This document shows positions 37,654-49,584 of a stretch of 64,000 nt of DNA, piece after piece. The translations under genes and the position numbers were made by a program. Origin of the DNA: Citrus sinensis (Eukaryota; Streptophyta; Magnoliopsida; Sapindales; Rutaceae); contig NC_068557.1 in assembly GCF_022201045.2 (NCBI RefSeq), forward strand, positions 23,661,501-23,725,500, read 5' to 3'. The notes beneath the pieces were generated by a model that saw only the letters and a list, made by a program, of their open reading frames with translations, was not told where the DNA came from and did no database searches. Every line of letters begins with the position of its first letter. Position 1 is the first letter of the stretch.

Positions 37654-38209
37654 TTTTACTCAAGATCTTCCATGTCATGGCTACCTAAATTTAAGTTTCC
37701 AGCTCTTATTGACTATTATTGTATTACTTATTTGTTTTCCATGGTAGTCAATTTGATCAATGGGATTGGTAAAAAAAATGTGCAGCCCTGTTTAGAAATG
37801 ATGATAATAGATTATTACTTTAACAATTGCTGTTTTTGTTTTGCTTCTGTTGTTTTTGGATTTTGTCATACGTTTGGTCTACACTTGATATGTGTTTTTA
37901 AGTAAAACTTTAATGAGCAATCATTTAGCTGTGGGAGGTAATGATTGTCTTAGTGCCCACCTTTTCAGTACTCGATTAATGTTGATGATTTCAGTTGGCT
38001 TGTGGATCTTTAACAAACTTTCAAAGTGTATAGATTTGTTTAATTTGTGAATTTTGATTGTTGCCTTAATTTTTAATGTCTCAAATTAGAACTGTTCAGA
38101 TTTTGCTGTTGTACAGAACAGTTTGTCAGTTTTAAGTGATGTTTTATTTTTGTGTGTTTCCTTGACAGGTTGTCGTTCAGTCTTGGCTTGAAGAAGCAAA
38201 TTGTCAAAC

Positions 38210-38924
38210 ATGAGGTACCAAATTTTTCTGTTTTCCCTTATAGTTGTAATAATTCATTGTTTTTTTACTTCTAATCTTCTGATGCTAATTTTCCTCTGTT
38301 TCTTGTAATGTCTCAATTAGCAGTCGGCCGATGGAGGAAGATGTAAGTGTCTTCTGCTATTTGCGTACATGCACATCTCACTCATAATTGTCCATGTCGC
38401 CATTTTGTTCATTACCAAATGTTTATAAAGTTCATTCAATTGATTGCCGCAGAATGTCAAAAATGAGGAAGAGGAATTCAACACAGGTCCACTTTCTGTT
38501 TTGATGATGAGTGTTAAAAACAATACCCAGGTAATTTTCTTGAATAATTGATGATTCTCAGCTGTCTCCTGAACAGACTGTTCTTGTACTAAAAAGCAAC
38601 CTGTTTTCACTTGTACTGCAGGTGCTTATTAACTGTCGGAACAACAAGAAGCTTCTTGGTCGTGTGAGAGCTTTTGATCGTCACTGCAATATGGTTCTTG
38701 AGAATGTCAGGGAGATGTGGACTGAGGTTGGTTATCGATGATGATTTATACTGTCTACAATTTAATTTTTACCTTCAGTTAAATAACATTGGATTCCTTT
38801 TGTCTAGTTGCCTAAGACTGGGAAAGGCAAGAAAAAGGCTCTTCCAGTTAACAAGGATAGATTCATCAGTAAGATGTTTCTCCGAGGAGATTCTGTGATC
38901 ATTGTTCTTAGGAATCCCAAGTGA
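38210..38924 (+). CDS. SMD2: Small nuclear ribonucleoprotein SmD2
   Basis: Five coding exons: 38210-38214, 38324-38342, 38453-38530, 38622-38726, 38808-38924; 107 aa. SmD2 is one of seven Sm proteins forming the ring on U1, U2, U4 and U5 snRNAs. The whole protein matches the highly conserved plant form: [38 protein letters not shown] (Sm1) and [19 protein letters not shown] (Sm2). The start codon lies in a five-base coding piece (ATGAG) at the end of a leader exon. The leader intron, about 36722-38169, holds three snoRNAs. Exon 2 follows a TAGCAG tandem acceptor, so an extra Ser after Met-Ser is possible. Confidence 0.97.
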
Positions 38925-38929
38925 AGTAC

Positions 38930-40070
38930 ACACCTAGCTTGACAGCCTCAGCAATTTTAACGAAAGATCTATATGGACAATACTGTTTGTGATGGGTAAA
39001 AAATGAGCCAGCAAGCCTAGATTTGTTTGAAGGATGTTCGCATGGTATTTGTGCAATTGTGCTGCCAAGTTTGGGAGATTGGTTGGAGTATCTTAGGTGT
39101 CCTGACATAAGGGTGACTTTTTTGGTGTGTTGTAAATTCAATGGACTAGAGATGTTATGGTGTGTAGCTCTTTACTATTTTCTACTTCTAATGCTCGTTT
39201 ACTTTTATTAAAATCTTGATCTGTAATATTGAGCCATAAGCCTTGTGATTCCCTACTCGACTCCTGCATATACAATAGTTTCATTTGTTACTTACTCTCA
39301 ACACCCAGTTTCCACTGCGACTTTAAGATCTTTTGTCAACTCCTCTTGAATGGAACTCTGGACAATATTTCTGCAATGCCTTCAATAACATTAGTTGTTA
39401 CGGGACATTATTCTCTCTCTCTCTCTCGTCTCCAACAAGATTCCTATTTCCTAACACCTTAATCTTTATAGGGGTATTGTTTCAACTAATATAAAAGAAA
39501 TACTACTCTGACTAAATGAACCGCGCCTACATCCATCGTGTGTTATCAAACAAAATGGCATGGTGGGGTTCATTTCCTGGGAGAGTATCATTTCACTGCT
39601 TCTTAAAATAATGAATCTCACTAGCAACATTTAAATTACAGATTTGTCACAAGCGTAGGCCGTCAAGCTTACAATAAAAAATCACCCCTCCCACAGAGAT
39701 TTTCAATCAATTGCAGACCATACTCTTCTTTCGGCTGTTCAATACAATTTGCTTTAAGAAATTTTCTCCATATATTATTTATTAGCCTACCAGAACACAA
39801 AGAAGCAGTTGACCTTGCTGCTCTCGGCCGGCACACGCCTTTACTTAATCTTGTGTGGTCTTTGCTTCTAACTTAAACGCGATATAGAGCTATTTTGTGG
39901 AGCCCTTTTGGTATGATGAGATAATATTAAGGGGTGATCATTCTCATGATGATTGAGGCTGAATAGATGCACAAATGCTTGATTATTAGACACGTTGGAT
40001 ATAAGGATTTTGCTCCATTTCTTAGATCTAATTATTAGTAAGACACAAAGTTTTTAAGGTTAAGATGAAC
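38930..40070. other. Intergenic, no gene seen
   Basis: SmD2 3'UTR, then spacer with a short (CT)n run near 39413-39427. No recognisable gene. Confidence 0.6.
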
Positions 40071-40081
40071 GAGATGAGAAT

Positions 40082-40393
40082 TAGGGGTGGGCATATCGGA
40101 TTTCGGTTTGGGTTTCAACCCGATTGGGTTGGAGAATTGAACCCAATCGGGTTGAAAAGGCCAACCCGAACCGAACCGAACCGAATTAAATTCGGTTCGG
40201 TTCGGGTTCGTAATTCGGATCGGATTAGGTTGGTAATTCGGGTTAGAACAGGTTGGAATAATTTAATCCACAAATTCTACCAAAAACCACTTAAAATTCA
40301 AAAATCTCAAACCCAAACATCCTTAACAACATTTCAACAAGTCTTTTTTAAGTTAATAAAACATAAAACATGTAGTTAAAGAGATTTTTTTTG

Positions 40394-40438
<45 letters not shown>

Positions 40439-40552
40439 GCCAAAACTTTAAAAAAAAAAATTCAACCCATTCGGATTAAAATTCGGTTCGGGTTCAAATG
40501 GGTTGGTAGTTTGAATCCGTTTGCGTTAACCCGATCCGAACGCCCACCCCTA
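40082..40552. mobile_element. hAT-type MITE, 8-bp TSD
   Basis: A 471-bp element. Ends are TAGGGGTGGGC / GCCCACCCCTA, the typical plant hAT terminus, and the exact 8-bp duplication is ATGAGAAT (40074-40081, 40553-40560). The subterminal part is rich in repeated CGGTTCGG and AACCCGA motifs. An (AT)n run fills 40398-40433. Confidence 0.93.
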
Positions 40553-40560
40553 ATGAGAAT

Positions 40561-41920
40561 GAATTGGAGAAAGTCCCACTCCTTTTCATATCACAATAAC
40601 AAACTTACATGTAAAAGTTCTTCTCAAATGATATAATTTCTTTTTTTGTTATATGGAGATTTAATAATAACCAACAAGCTCCTTTTTTTTCCTATTTACA
40701 ATATTATATTAATTTGTTTTTAAAAAAACAATATATAAAGGGGAAATTGCATCTGGGGCGTTTTCAAACCAAAATTTGAGCAAAATGCTATTATTTTATC
40801 TTAGTTATTTATGTATTTCCAATCTTGATGAGGATGGTCGAAAGAATTATGGTATAGTTGATTCTCCCACCTTGAAGAAAACGAACATGTGTCCTCCACC
40901 CACATTAATTTAACAATTCATTTATTAGAAAAATTTATTTTCTGGCCTAAGAAGTTGGAGATATATGAAAAAGTAATTAAAATTAGAATATCCTTCCAAT
41001 AAATAAATAAACAAAAGATGATGATGACTCAGACGCAATAAGCACACGTCCTCCACTGGCCTCTGCACTTTATAGGTACGACCATTATGAATGAGAAAAG
41101 TTTCCATATTCTTTCTTGTTTTAGCATGTCATAATTGCTAAGCCTCACAATCCCACTTAATAAAGTTAGTGTAAATGTATGTATGGGAAGAAACATTTTT
41201 TTTCTTTAAAATTATATTTTTAGTACCATACAATCAGATTGCAACCATAGTTTTTGAAACCCTAGATTGGCATAAAACAAGTGTGTGTGTGAGAATGTAT
41301 ATATATAGCCGATTTAGTGCACGCCATCGTGCATGTTATGTATGGTTGGGTCTCGCATTCTGGCTCCTTCTCTAATGGGAGCATGCCATGTGCATTAGAT
41401 CATATATGCACACACACACACACACACACACACGCACATATAAATAGTTGTTTATATAGAATTCAGCATGGTGATTGGTGACTGGTGTGTGTTGGTTCAG
41501 CTATTACAAAATCTAGCATTGTAAAAAAGATTTAAATTTTGAATTTACTCCTAAAAGAGTAGGAAGCTGGGTCTGATTTTAAATGTACGTAACATTTAAA
41601 CGCAAGATTAGAAGTACATTATTATGAGCAAGAGTGATTTAGCTGCTTCCAAGCAACGATAAGATTTTAAGTAAACTCATTCATCTATAAATACATGTAG
41701 GGCAAATACCTCTTCTGGCCGCCCAAGACTAGCTAACTAGAAGTTCAATCCTGGCTGATATCTCATGTGTAAACGAAACCCAAGTAAAAACAACAAACAC
41801 AGAATCATTGAGTTGGCACCAACACATACTAAAATAATAATAATTAAAAAGTTTGAAGCCCGTGGTTGATCAGTTCTTATCTTTGTCTAATTGTTCTTTA
41901 GCATGCGTGTGTGTAAGATA

Positions 41921-41960
<40 letters not shown>

Positions 41961-44190
41961 TGATATGTCAGCAAGGCGTGTGGCTAGAGCATGGTAGAGT
42001 CAAGCAGATAATACGGGCCAGTTGGTACATGAAAAATATTAATTAATTTAGAAAAGTCACAGAGAATCTCGCCCTTTTTCGTCTTTTTTAATGGAGTGCG
42101 TGTGCCTACCACAAGCAAGAAAAACAAAATATATAGTAAAGAAAAAATCTTTTGATGATCACAGCTTTTCCAGGGCCTCATCACGTTCTTCAAATTTAAT
42201 CACTGTATACTCTGTGTGTGTGTGTGCACATTCAGATTCTGATGAGGTGAGAGGTGGGGCTCTATATAAACCATGGCCGTTCATCTTATCTTTAGGCTGG
42301 CCTTTATACTGTACTATAGTGATAAAAAGCTGAAAGAAAAAGTCTTTTTTTTTTTTTTTGGGTATGTATTATATGTTTGAATAATGGTTGGCGGCAAAGA
42401 TGAATGAGACCTGCTCCCAATTTTTGATCTCAAAGTGGACTAATTTTTTTTGTTTTATTGATTAATTATTCCTCTTTCAATTTGGTTGGTAGGTATAACT
42501 TTTTATTTTTTTATGGCGAAATTTTCAGATCGAGCTCATTGCTTGTTCAATTTCTTGTACTGTTTGGCCCGAAAACAAAATGGGGAATTTCTTTTTTTTT
42601 TTTTTTTTTGAGAAACAAAATGAAAAGAAAAGGGAGGAAAAGTTTGGTACTTGAAAATAAATTATGTGGTAGTGGAACAACCTAACAAGCTGATCATAAA
42701 TTAAAATTATGCATAATGGAACTATGGAAGAACAGTATTCACGATGATTAAAAAAGAATATATATTCGGCATGCAAATGAAAGAGAACCACATGGCTAAT
42801 TTGAGAGATATTCTGGAGTACATAGGAGGTATTATATTTAATTAATTTATGTATGACTTGTGTAATTTAATTAAATATAGTTATTAATTACATAGTGATT
42901 TTTCATAATAAATACACCCATAGCATATATGTATAAGGTCATTTTTGGAATTGAAGTGTTGTAGTTAAAAGCTACAACAATTGTTAAAAAAACTACAACT
43001 ATAAAATTAATAGAATGCAATAAATACAGTTTTTAAATAATAACTTTGACATAATTAATATATATATATCAAATCAACCTAACTTATAAATTATAATAGT
43101 TAATATTTATCAAACACTTTAATACTGTAGTTTTTAAAGCACAATTATCCAATTTCAATTATAAATCATACATTAATTTGGTGTAGAACCTCTTACGTAC
43201 TCTCAAATCCTTCCTTATTTGAATTTGTAGCAATTAAAATGATAAACATGAATGGTCATTATTTAAAAACTTCAAAATATTCATTCTTTTAATACTAAAG
43301 CAATTTAGAAATAGGATAACCGTAATCATAATAAGAAGATTTTCCATCTCCTTTTGACAAACAATAATCAAAGCCACCATAAACGGTCTAATCCAATTTC
43401 AGTTGTTCAATTAGGGTTCACTTGAAAGCATAAAGTTCGAAAGCGCCAGTTAGCAAGATTCTACTTTTCCTTTACTTTTCTTTCTTTTGGGGAAATTCGA
43501 ATCTATATAAAATCTATAGAATTGTTCCTTATAAACTAAAAATTTGTGACATATAATTGATAGGAATGAATGAAAAACCATAGGAATTAAATAAACTTCC
43601 CAAAAATCATAATCCCGACTGCTTTAATGAAATGAAAAACGTGGAAGAATCTTCAAGATATTGCATTCGATCGAATTTTTTCTTTTTCTTTCTAAGTTGT
43701 TCAATTATATTTTTTTTTTTGGTTTTTTTTTTTTTACCTGAGCATCAATTTGAGCCACATTTGAATAAATAGGAGTGAATTAAATTCAATTTGTTTCACG
43801 TTAATTCTTCGATAATGATATATTTAAATTAAATTAAATTTGTTTCACGTTAATTCAATTTCCGATAAAAAATTATACGCCATCATCTCCTTGTTTAAAT
43901 TTCATTATTTGTTTCCTTGTGTAATTCTTATCTCCCATCAAAGTCTCAATGACGCTTTTGCTGTTGTCACCGTACGAGGAGTTTGCCTCACACACGCCTC
44001 AGGCGGTAAGGCCAAGCGGTCGGGGTATCGCTGTCAAAATGGAAAATTTTCTTCTCATCCTTTTCTTTTCACACGTCTTTTTCATTTCTTCCATAAAAAT
44101 ATAATTCAATCAATGGCAAATGCCGTCGTATCTTCACAAAGCTTGTGCCTAACACACGCCTCTCTCTGTTGGGTCCATCATTTTGATCAT
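40561..44190. other. Long intergenic region, no gene supported
   Basis: AT-rich. Microsatellites: (CA)n at about 41409-41433, (TA)n at about 41924-41957, and a (GT)n run near 42214-42227. A GGCTCTATATAAACC box near 42258 resembles a TATA promoter, but no ORF follows it. A roughly 50-bp direct repeat (TTTGTTTCACGTTAATTC) lies at 43789-43808 and 43840-43857. Confidence 0.5.
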
Positions 44191-44201
44191 ATATAATTTT
44201 A

Positions 44202-44328
44202 GGGAGCCCCTATGTTACAATTAATGTAACATACACACTCAACAACAACCACACAAATAATGGGCCCACATAATTTGTGTGGTTGTTGTTGAGTGTGTAT
44301 GTTACATTAATTGTAACATAGCATTTGC
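44202..44328. mobile_element. Palindromic mini-element with perfect 48-bp arms
   Basis: Arms 44211-44258 and 44273-44320 are exact reverse complements around a 14-base centre containing GGGCCC. A direct repeat TATAATTTTA flanks the unit (44192-44201, 44329-44338), giving a 127-bp insertion with a 9-10 bp duplication, consistent with a Mutator-type MITE. Transcribed, it would fold into one long hairpin. Confidence 0.8.
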
Positions 44329-44435
44329 TATAATTTTATTCTAACTACTAATTAAGGTTAAACTTGTTATTGTTGTCAATTAACCTTATTTTAATCCTGT
44401 TGTAATATTCTCGGCCCAGTTAGGATTTTTTAATT

Positions 44436-44638
44436 GAGTAATGATACAACCACAAACTCTTGTACAAACTTATTTTGTACAAACTGATGTGGCATGATAA
44501 GATTGGTTGAATTAAATATCACTTAGCCCACATGATTTGTTTTTTTTTAATTTATATTTTCATTCAACCAATGAATTAATACCACGTTAGTTTGTACAAA
44601 ATAAATTTGTACAAGAGTTTGTGGCTGTATCATTGCTC
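44436..44638. mobile_element. Mutator-type MITE, copy B of the three-copy family
   Basis: 203 bp, ends GAGTAATGATACAACCACAA / TTGTGGCTGTATCATTGCTC (loose inverted match), exact 9-bp duplication TTTTTAATT (44427-44435, 44639-44647). Strongly similar throughout to copy A at 36134. Confidence 0.9.
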
Positions 44639-44730
44639 TTTTTAATTTTAGCAAAATGTATGCATTGATCATAATTATTAAACAAAAATGTATCTAACTC
44701 TTGCATAAACATCTGACACTTTTACATTAT

Positions 44731-44890
44731 GAGTGATGATACAACAAAAAATTTTTGTACAAACTGATGTTACATTAATTCATTGGTTAAATGAAAATAT
44801 AAAATAATAAAAATAAATCATGTGGATCAAGAGATATTTAATTCAACCAATTACATCAGTTTATACAAGAGTTTATGGCTATCATTACTC
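44731..44890. mobile_element. Mutator-type MITE, copy C of the three-copy family
   Basis: 160 bp, ends GAGTGATGATACAAC / GGCTATCATTACTC, exact 9-bp duplication TTACATTAT (44722-44730, 44891-44899). Shorter than A and B, and its interior runs in the opposite order. Confidence 0.88.
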
Positions 44891-44958
44891 TTACATTATA
44901 TGCATATAAGAGGCACCAATTATTATTAGGTTAGGCTAAATGATTACATTGTTTCCCC

Positions 44959-44968
44959 TATATATATG
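44959..44968 (+). promoter_or_regulatory. Probable TATA box of the first VIT gene
   Basis: TATATATATG, 137-146 bases before the ATG at 45105, in a pyrimidine-rich setting that would place the start near 44990. Three MITEs end only about 70 bases upstream. Confidence 0.5.
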
Positions 44969-45104
44969 CCATTAACTTCTCTTCATTTCACCAAGATCTC
45001 CAAGTGAATTAAGCGAGAGTGAGAAAGAATTCATTAGTAGTATTACTGAGAGCTAAGAAATAATTAATTAATTGAGCGCCAAAAAAAAAAAAAAAGGAAA
45101 GAAA

Positions 45105-47173
45105 ATGGCAGCAAGTAGTTACACGGCTCCAGAGAAGCAAAAGCCGCTCTTAGAATTAGAAGAGCATGAGGAGAAGCATTTCACGTCCAGTGAGATTGTC
45201 CGTGATATTATCATTGGTGTTTCGGACGGCCTTACCGTTCCTTTCGCCCTCGCCGCCGGTTTGTCCGGAGCCGACGTGCCCTCCTCCATCATTCTCATCG
45301 CTGGCATCGCTGAAGTTGCTGCCGGTGCTGTCTCCATGGGGCTTGGGGGGTAATCTTTTATTATTTAGTTCCACAAATATCTTTCATCTAATTCATGAAT
45401 TTTTCAACCGTTTAGTTTCTATTGTAATTACGTTATATGAGATTACAACTCTTCATATCTTTGCTTAATGTGTCCATTCATTTCAGGTATTTAGCTGCAA
45501 AAAGTGAAGCTGATCACTACGTGAGGGAACTAAAGCGAGAACAAGAAGAGATCATTAATGCCCCTGACATAGGTTTATTTAGAATGCTAGCTAGCCAGCT
45601 ATCCAGCTCTCCAGCTCTCCAGCTTAATTATTTCTCTTTTTTTGGTTTTTTTCACCCCTTCTTTTGGCTTGATCATGTAATTAATTAGTTTTGCATTCAA
45701 TTTCATGCATGCAGAGGCTGCTGAGTGTGCAGAAATTCTAGCACAGTATGGGGCAGAGCCTCATGAGTATGAAGGAGTGGTCAATGCTTTAAAGAGGAAC
45801 CCAAAACATTGGCTTGATTTCATGATGAAGTAAGCATATGTATTATTTTGTTTTAATTTGTGGATTATGTTAGTCAAGTGTAACACCATTAAGCCAAAGA
45901 AAGTTATTAAATTACTTTCTTTTAGTGTAACACCAACACTAAAAATGCACATTTTTCACACCAAATTACTATTTCATCCCCAACCCATTTACACTAAATT
46001 TGACACCAAAAAAAAATATTCTTCTTTTTCTTTTTTTAATTATCAAGAATTAATTCAATTAACATAATAAATATTACTATTAATATAAATAATTAAGTAA
46101 TAAGTAATTTTATATCGATTAACAAAACAAATATAGAAAATTATTAAATTTGCATTTAATTAACTAAATTAGTACATTATGAAAACTAAACATTAAATTA
46201 ATATAGAAATATACAATAACAATAATAATACTCTATTTATTTGAATTACTAAATTTATCCCATAAATGATCAAGTAATGCATTTTAGAGTACAATGTGAT
46301 CCTCTTTATCCTAAATTATTAAATAATTATTCTAATTTATGCAAGTAGTAATAGCTTTTTAATTTGTGTTAATTTAATTTTGTATTTTTAATTTTGTAAT
46401 ATGTAATCTAGTAATTAATGTTTTTGGCATTTTATTTTTATTATTAATTTTTGTGTTGAATATTTTTTATTTAAAATATTAGTATAATATTCAGAAATTA
46501 AAAAATGAAATAAAAATAATAACAAAAAAATAATAATAACTTAAAATATTATATAAAATAAGACATATATGTAAATAAGAAAAAATAATAAGAATATTCG
46601 AGACTTTTTTCTACCACTAAATGAATAGTATTGCACTATATTATTTGGTGTAATACTATTCATAACATCATTTTGGTGTTACATTGGATAAATATTTTAT
46701 ACTAAAAATAGTGTAAAAGGTGGTTTGGTATTAGTTTTGATATCACATTAGAGATGGATAAAAGATCTTTTTTTTATCTACCTTTTACTAAAAGCTTTTT
46801 CTCTTTATTCTTTCATGCACAGTTTCTCATGCTTATGATGGCTTTTCCTTTTTTTTTTCTTTTTTATATCTGTAGGTTTGAACTTGGATTAGAGAAACCA
46901 GATCCAATGAGAGCATTTCAAAGTGCAGTAGCAATTGCCTTATCTTACATAATGGGTGGACTGGTACCACTCTTGCCTTACATGGTGGTTCCAATTGCAA
47001 GGGAGGCCATGGTTGCTTCAGTCATACTCACCATTCTAGCATTAATGATCTTTGGCTTTGCCAAAGGTTATTTCACTGGTAACCAGCCCTTCAAGAGCTC
47101 CATACAAACTGCCGTCATTGGAGCTGTTGCTTCTGCAGCTGCCTACAGCATAGCTAAAGTTTTTAGAGCCTGA
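45105..47173 (+). CDS. Vacuolar iron transporter, VIT1 family, copy A
   Basis: Four exons: 45105-45349, 45487-45572, 45715-45829, 46876-47173; 247 aa. VIT1 moves Fe2+ (and Mn2+) into the vacuole in exchange for protons. The key residues are present: D41 and M78 on the transport path, and the cytosolic metal-binding set E100, E103, E111, E114, M147, M148 and E151. These are the structurally defined VIT1 positions with an offset of two (residue roles from memory of the eucalyptus VIT1 structure). Blocks seen: IVRDIIIGVSDGLTVPFALA, KSEADHYVRELKREQEE, FMMKFELGLEKPDP. Five membrane segments are expected. ATG 45105 is the first in frame. Intron 3 (1,046 bp) is enlarged by a probable MITE. Tandem paralogue of the gene at 54752. 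Confidence 0.95.
45925..46747. mobile_element. Probable PIF/Harbinger-type MITE in intron 3 of VIT copy A
   Basis: Loose inverted repeats: GTGTAACACCAACACTA on the left against TGTGATATCAAAACTA from the right end, with more shared blocks inward (CACC, TTTACAC, TAACACC). A TTA trinucleotide flanks both ends (45922-45924, 46748-46750), the PIF/Harbinger target. The interior is AT-rich and non-coding. Boundaries are tentative. Confidence 0.5.
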
Positions 47174-47179
47174 TTTTCT

Positions 47180-48610
47180 TTATTAGCTTTTACTCTCAAA
47201 TTGGCCTTTCGGCTTGTATGCATATCCTTCTATGTTTAGTGCTTGGCCAAAGTTGTCCACTTGTACGTTTTCATCTACTCATTTCATATTTGCTGCAGAA
47301 ACTAAAAATAATTATATCTTTAATTCTGATGTTAAAATTAAAAGGTTAGTATTAAAATTTGTATTCCGCCCTCACAGGAATTAACTCGGGATCATTATTC
47401 TCTTTTGATCTGATCATATATTGAGCAAATAACTTAATTGGTGATTGATTGTTAATAAATAAAAAACAAAAGAAATTAAATATTATCCACACACTACCAC
47501 TAAAAGACACATGACAAAAGGTTTTTAAAAGCTCAGTAGAGCTTAGATTAAGAGAATCATATTCCATTAACTCGTGTTGTATCTACACTGAAAACGATAA
47601 AATTAAATAATTAATTGACTTAATAAAAAAATAAAATATTATGATGAAATCGCATCATATATAACACATCATTTGAGATATATAATAGCATTACTTGTCC
47701 TCTAAACTCAAATAGCACATGGATATAGAGTTGCAACTTAAAACTATGTTATTATCCAATTTCATATTCACTAACCTTTAATCAATTATTTAATTTTTGC
47801 TCCCACGATAACCATCACAATGAATTATTTACCCCATACTTTTTAGGAAATTAGTGGAGCGCCATCCAAGTGATTTTTTTTTTTTTTAAGGATGGAGGAA
47901 GATCTTGGCAACAACATTAATTATTATAAGCTATCTCCAACTTCATTTTACCTTTTGTTCCTTATCAAGACTCAAGAGCCTTCTGTCTGTTTTCAGGTGA
48001 ATGATATGGTATATATGGCAAGAATTTTTTTGGTTGAAACGATATTAATCATCTTTTCCCTTTTTAAACATTTTTTTTTATGTTATACACAATTCAAATC
48101 AAAGTGAAATATAATTGAAATCCATTTAAATTTACAATCAATCCAACATATATAAGTCCAATACAACTAATCTTTATTGAAGCCTAATTTAATAATAACT
48201 CTCACAGCTACTAGGATGAGTCGAACCATTCATCTTACATCATAGGGGAGAAGGCACCAACTTATCCAACCAAGAGATTATTGACTTTTGATCAAATTAT
48301 TAATTACTCTAATTAATGAAGGTTAAGTTGGGTCTGGCCCTAAACATTAGACGCCAAAAATAATAGACACTCATTAATTATTGGTATCAAATTATATATA
48401 TAACATCTTCCAAACTTTTGAGTATTGTTGATTATTTTATTTCAAATTTTAATTCTAAGGATAATTTGGTAGCCTAAGAGCATCTCCAAAAGTCTCTATA
48501 AATTTTACTCTTCAAATACCTATGTGGCAAATAGAAGGATGAAAAAATATGATATTATCTAAAAGGCTCTTCAAATAAAATAAGTTAATATTATTTTAAT
48601 CAAATAATTA
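47180..48610. other. Spacer between VIT copy A and the MULE
   Basis: 3'UTR of VIT copy A followed by AT-rich DNA; no gene recognised. Confidence 0.6.
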
Positions 48611-48855
48611 TTTTTTTAAGGGAAATTATCATTCGTGTACCCTAAAGATGTACTTTTATCACACATAGTATAACATTTGAAGGTGTATCACTCATCCACC
48701 CAAAAATGCCAAAATGTATCTACCCACCACTATTCCGCCAGCCACCGTTTGCAAGAAGTTATGTCATAAGGGTAAAATTATCTTTTATAATAGCAGAAGC
48801 TTTGATTGAAAATGACATGTCGTTCAACACTGGATGACGATGTCGTTCGCTGCAG

Positions 48856-48891
48856 AACGACATCGTTTCATTAATATAAAACGATGTCGTT
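48856..48891. repeat. Short inverted repeat inside the MULE 5' region
   Basis: AACGACATCGTTT (48856-48868) and its reverse complement (48879-48891), with further copies of the core (CGATGTCGTT near 48829, GACGTCGTTTCATT near 48922). Such motif clusters next to MULE ends may be transposase or host-factor binding sites; function not shown. Confidence 0.6.
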
Positions 48892-49584
48892 TCAATGGAG
48901 CTAAAACATAACAATGAAATGACGTCGTTTCATTGTAATTGAGACCCAAACCAATGTGAAAGGAAAGAAATTCTTAGCAAACATTTGAGAGAACGCTTCC
49001 AGCAGAGAGAAAGCTTCCATCTACTGAAAATAATCAGCCGCTCTTGCCTATTTCCGTAGACTTTTCACCAAATACATTAAATGCCCTCAAGATTTAAATA
49101 AGTGTAGCTGACGTTTATGGAGTTTGATTTGAAGATTTAGCTTGTTTTGCTCGAAGACAGCAAGTGAAGCATCAGTTGTTGGGTATGTTCATATATCAAG
49201 CATGTTTCATGCAATATATCTTTTATTTAATGAATAGATGTACGATATTGTAATAAATTATTTGAATTTGTATCTTTTTATTTCTATTAGAAACCCTAAA
49301 GTGCAGAAAATTACAAAATGGGTTGTGGTTTATGTGGGTAATGTTTTTGCATGTTAAAATTAAAACAAAGTGCATTTAAATAATATTGGTTTTGGTTTTC
49401 ATGGGACTGTTTTTATATGTTAATTGAAATCATTTTTTGCTGTTATATGCATTCGGTTGTATGTTAATGGTAATGTGTGTTTACTTAACTGTGGTATGAT
49501 GATGTTTATTTCGTGTTTTATTTTTTAAAAAACTTGAGTTTGCATTTATAAGTATGCCCTGTTTTGTTTGGTGTCACAACAGAC

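Noticed and set aside
42250-42340. Promoter-like GGCTCTATATAAACC with no annotated gene
   Set aside because: No ORF, splice sites or RNA fold recognisable downstream; a non-coding transcript is possible but unsupported.
43840-44196. 118-codon frame
   Set aside because: No recognisable domain and no splice or promoter context; read as chance.
45072-45104. Upstream Lys-rich extension of VIT copy A
   Set aside because: Begins at TTG in a poly-A leader; the first ATG is 45105 and fits the family.
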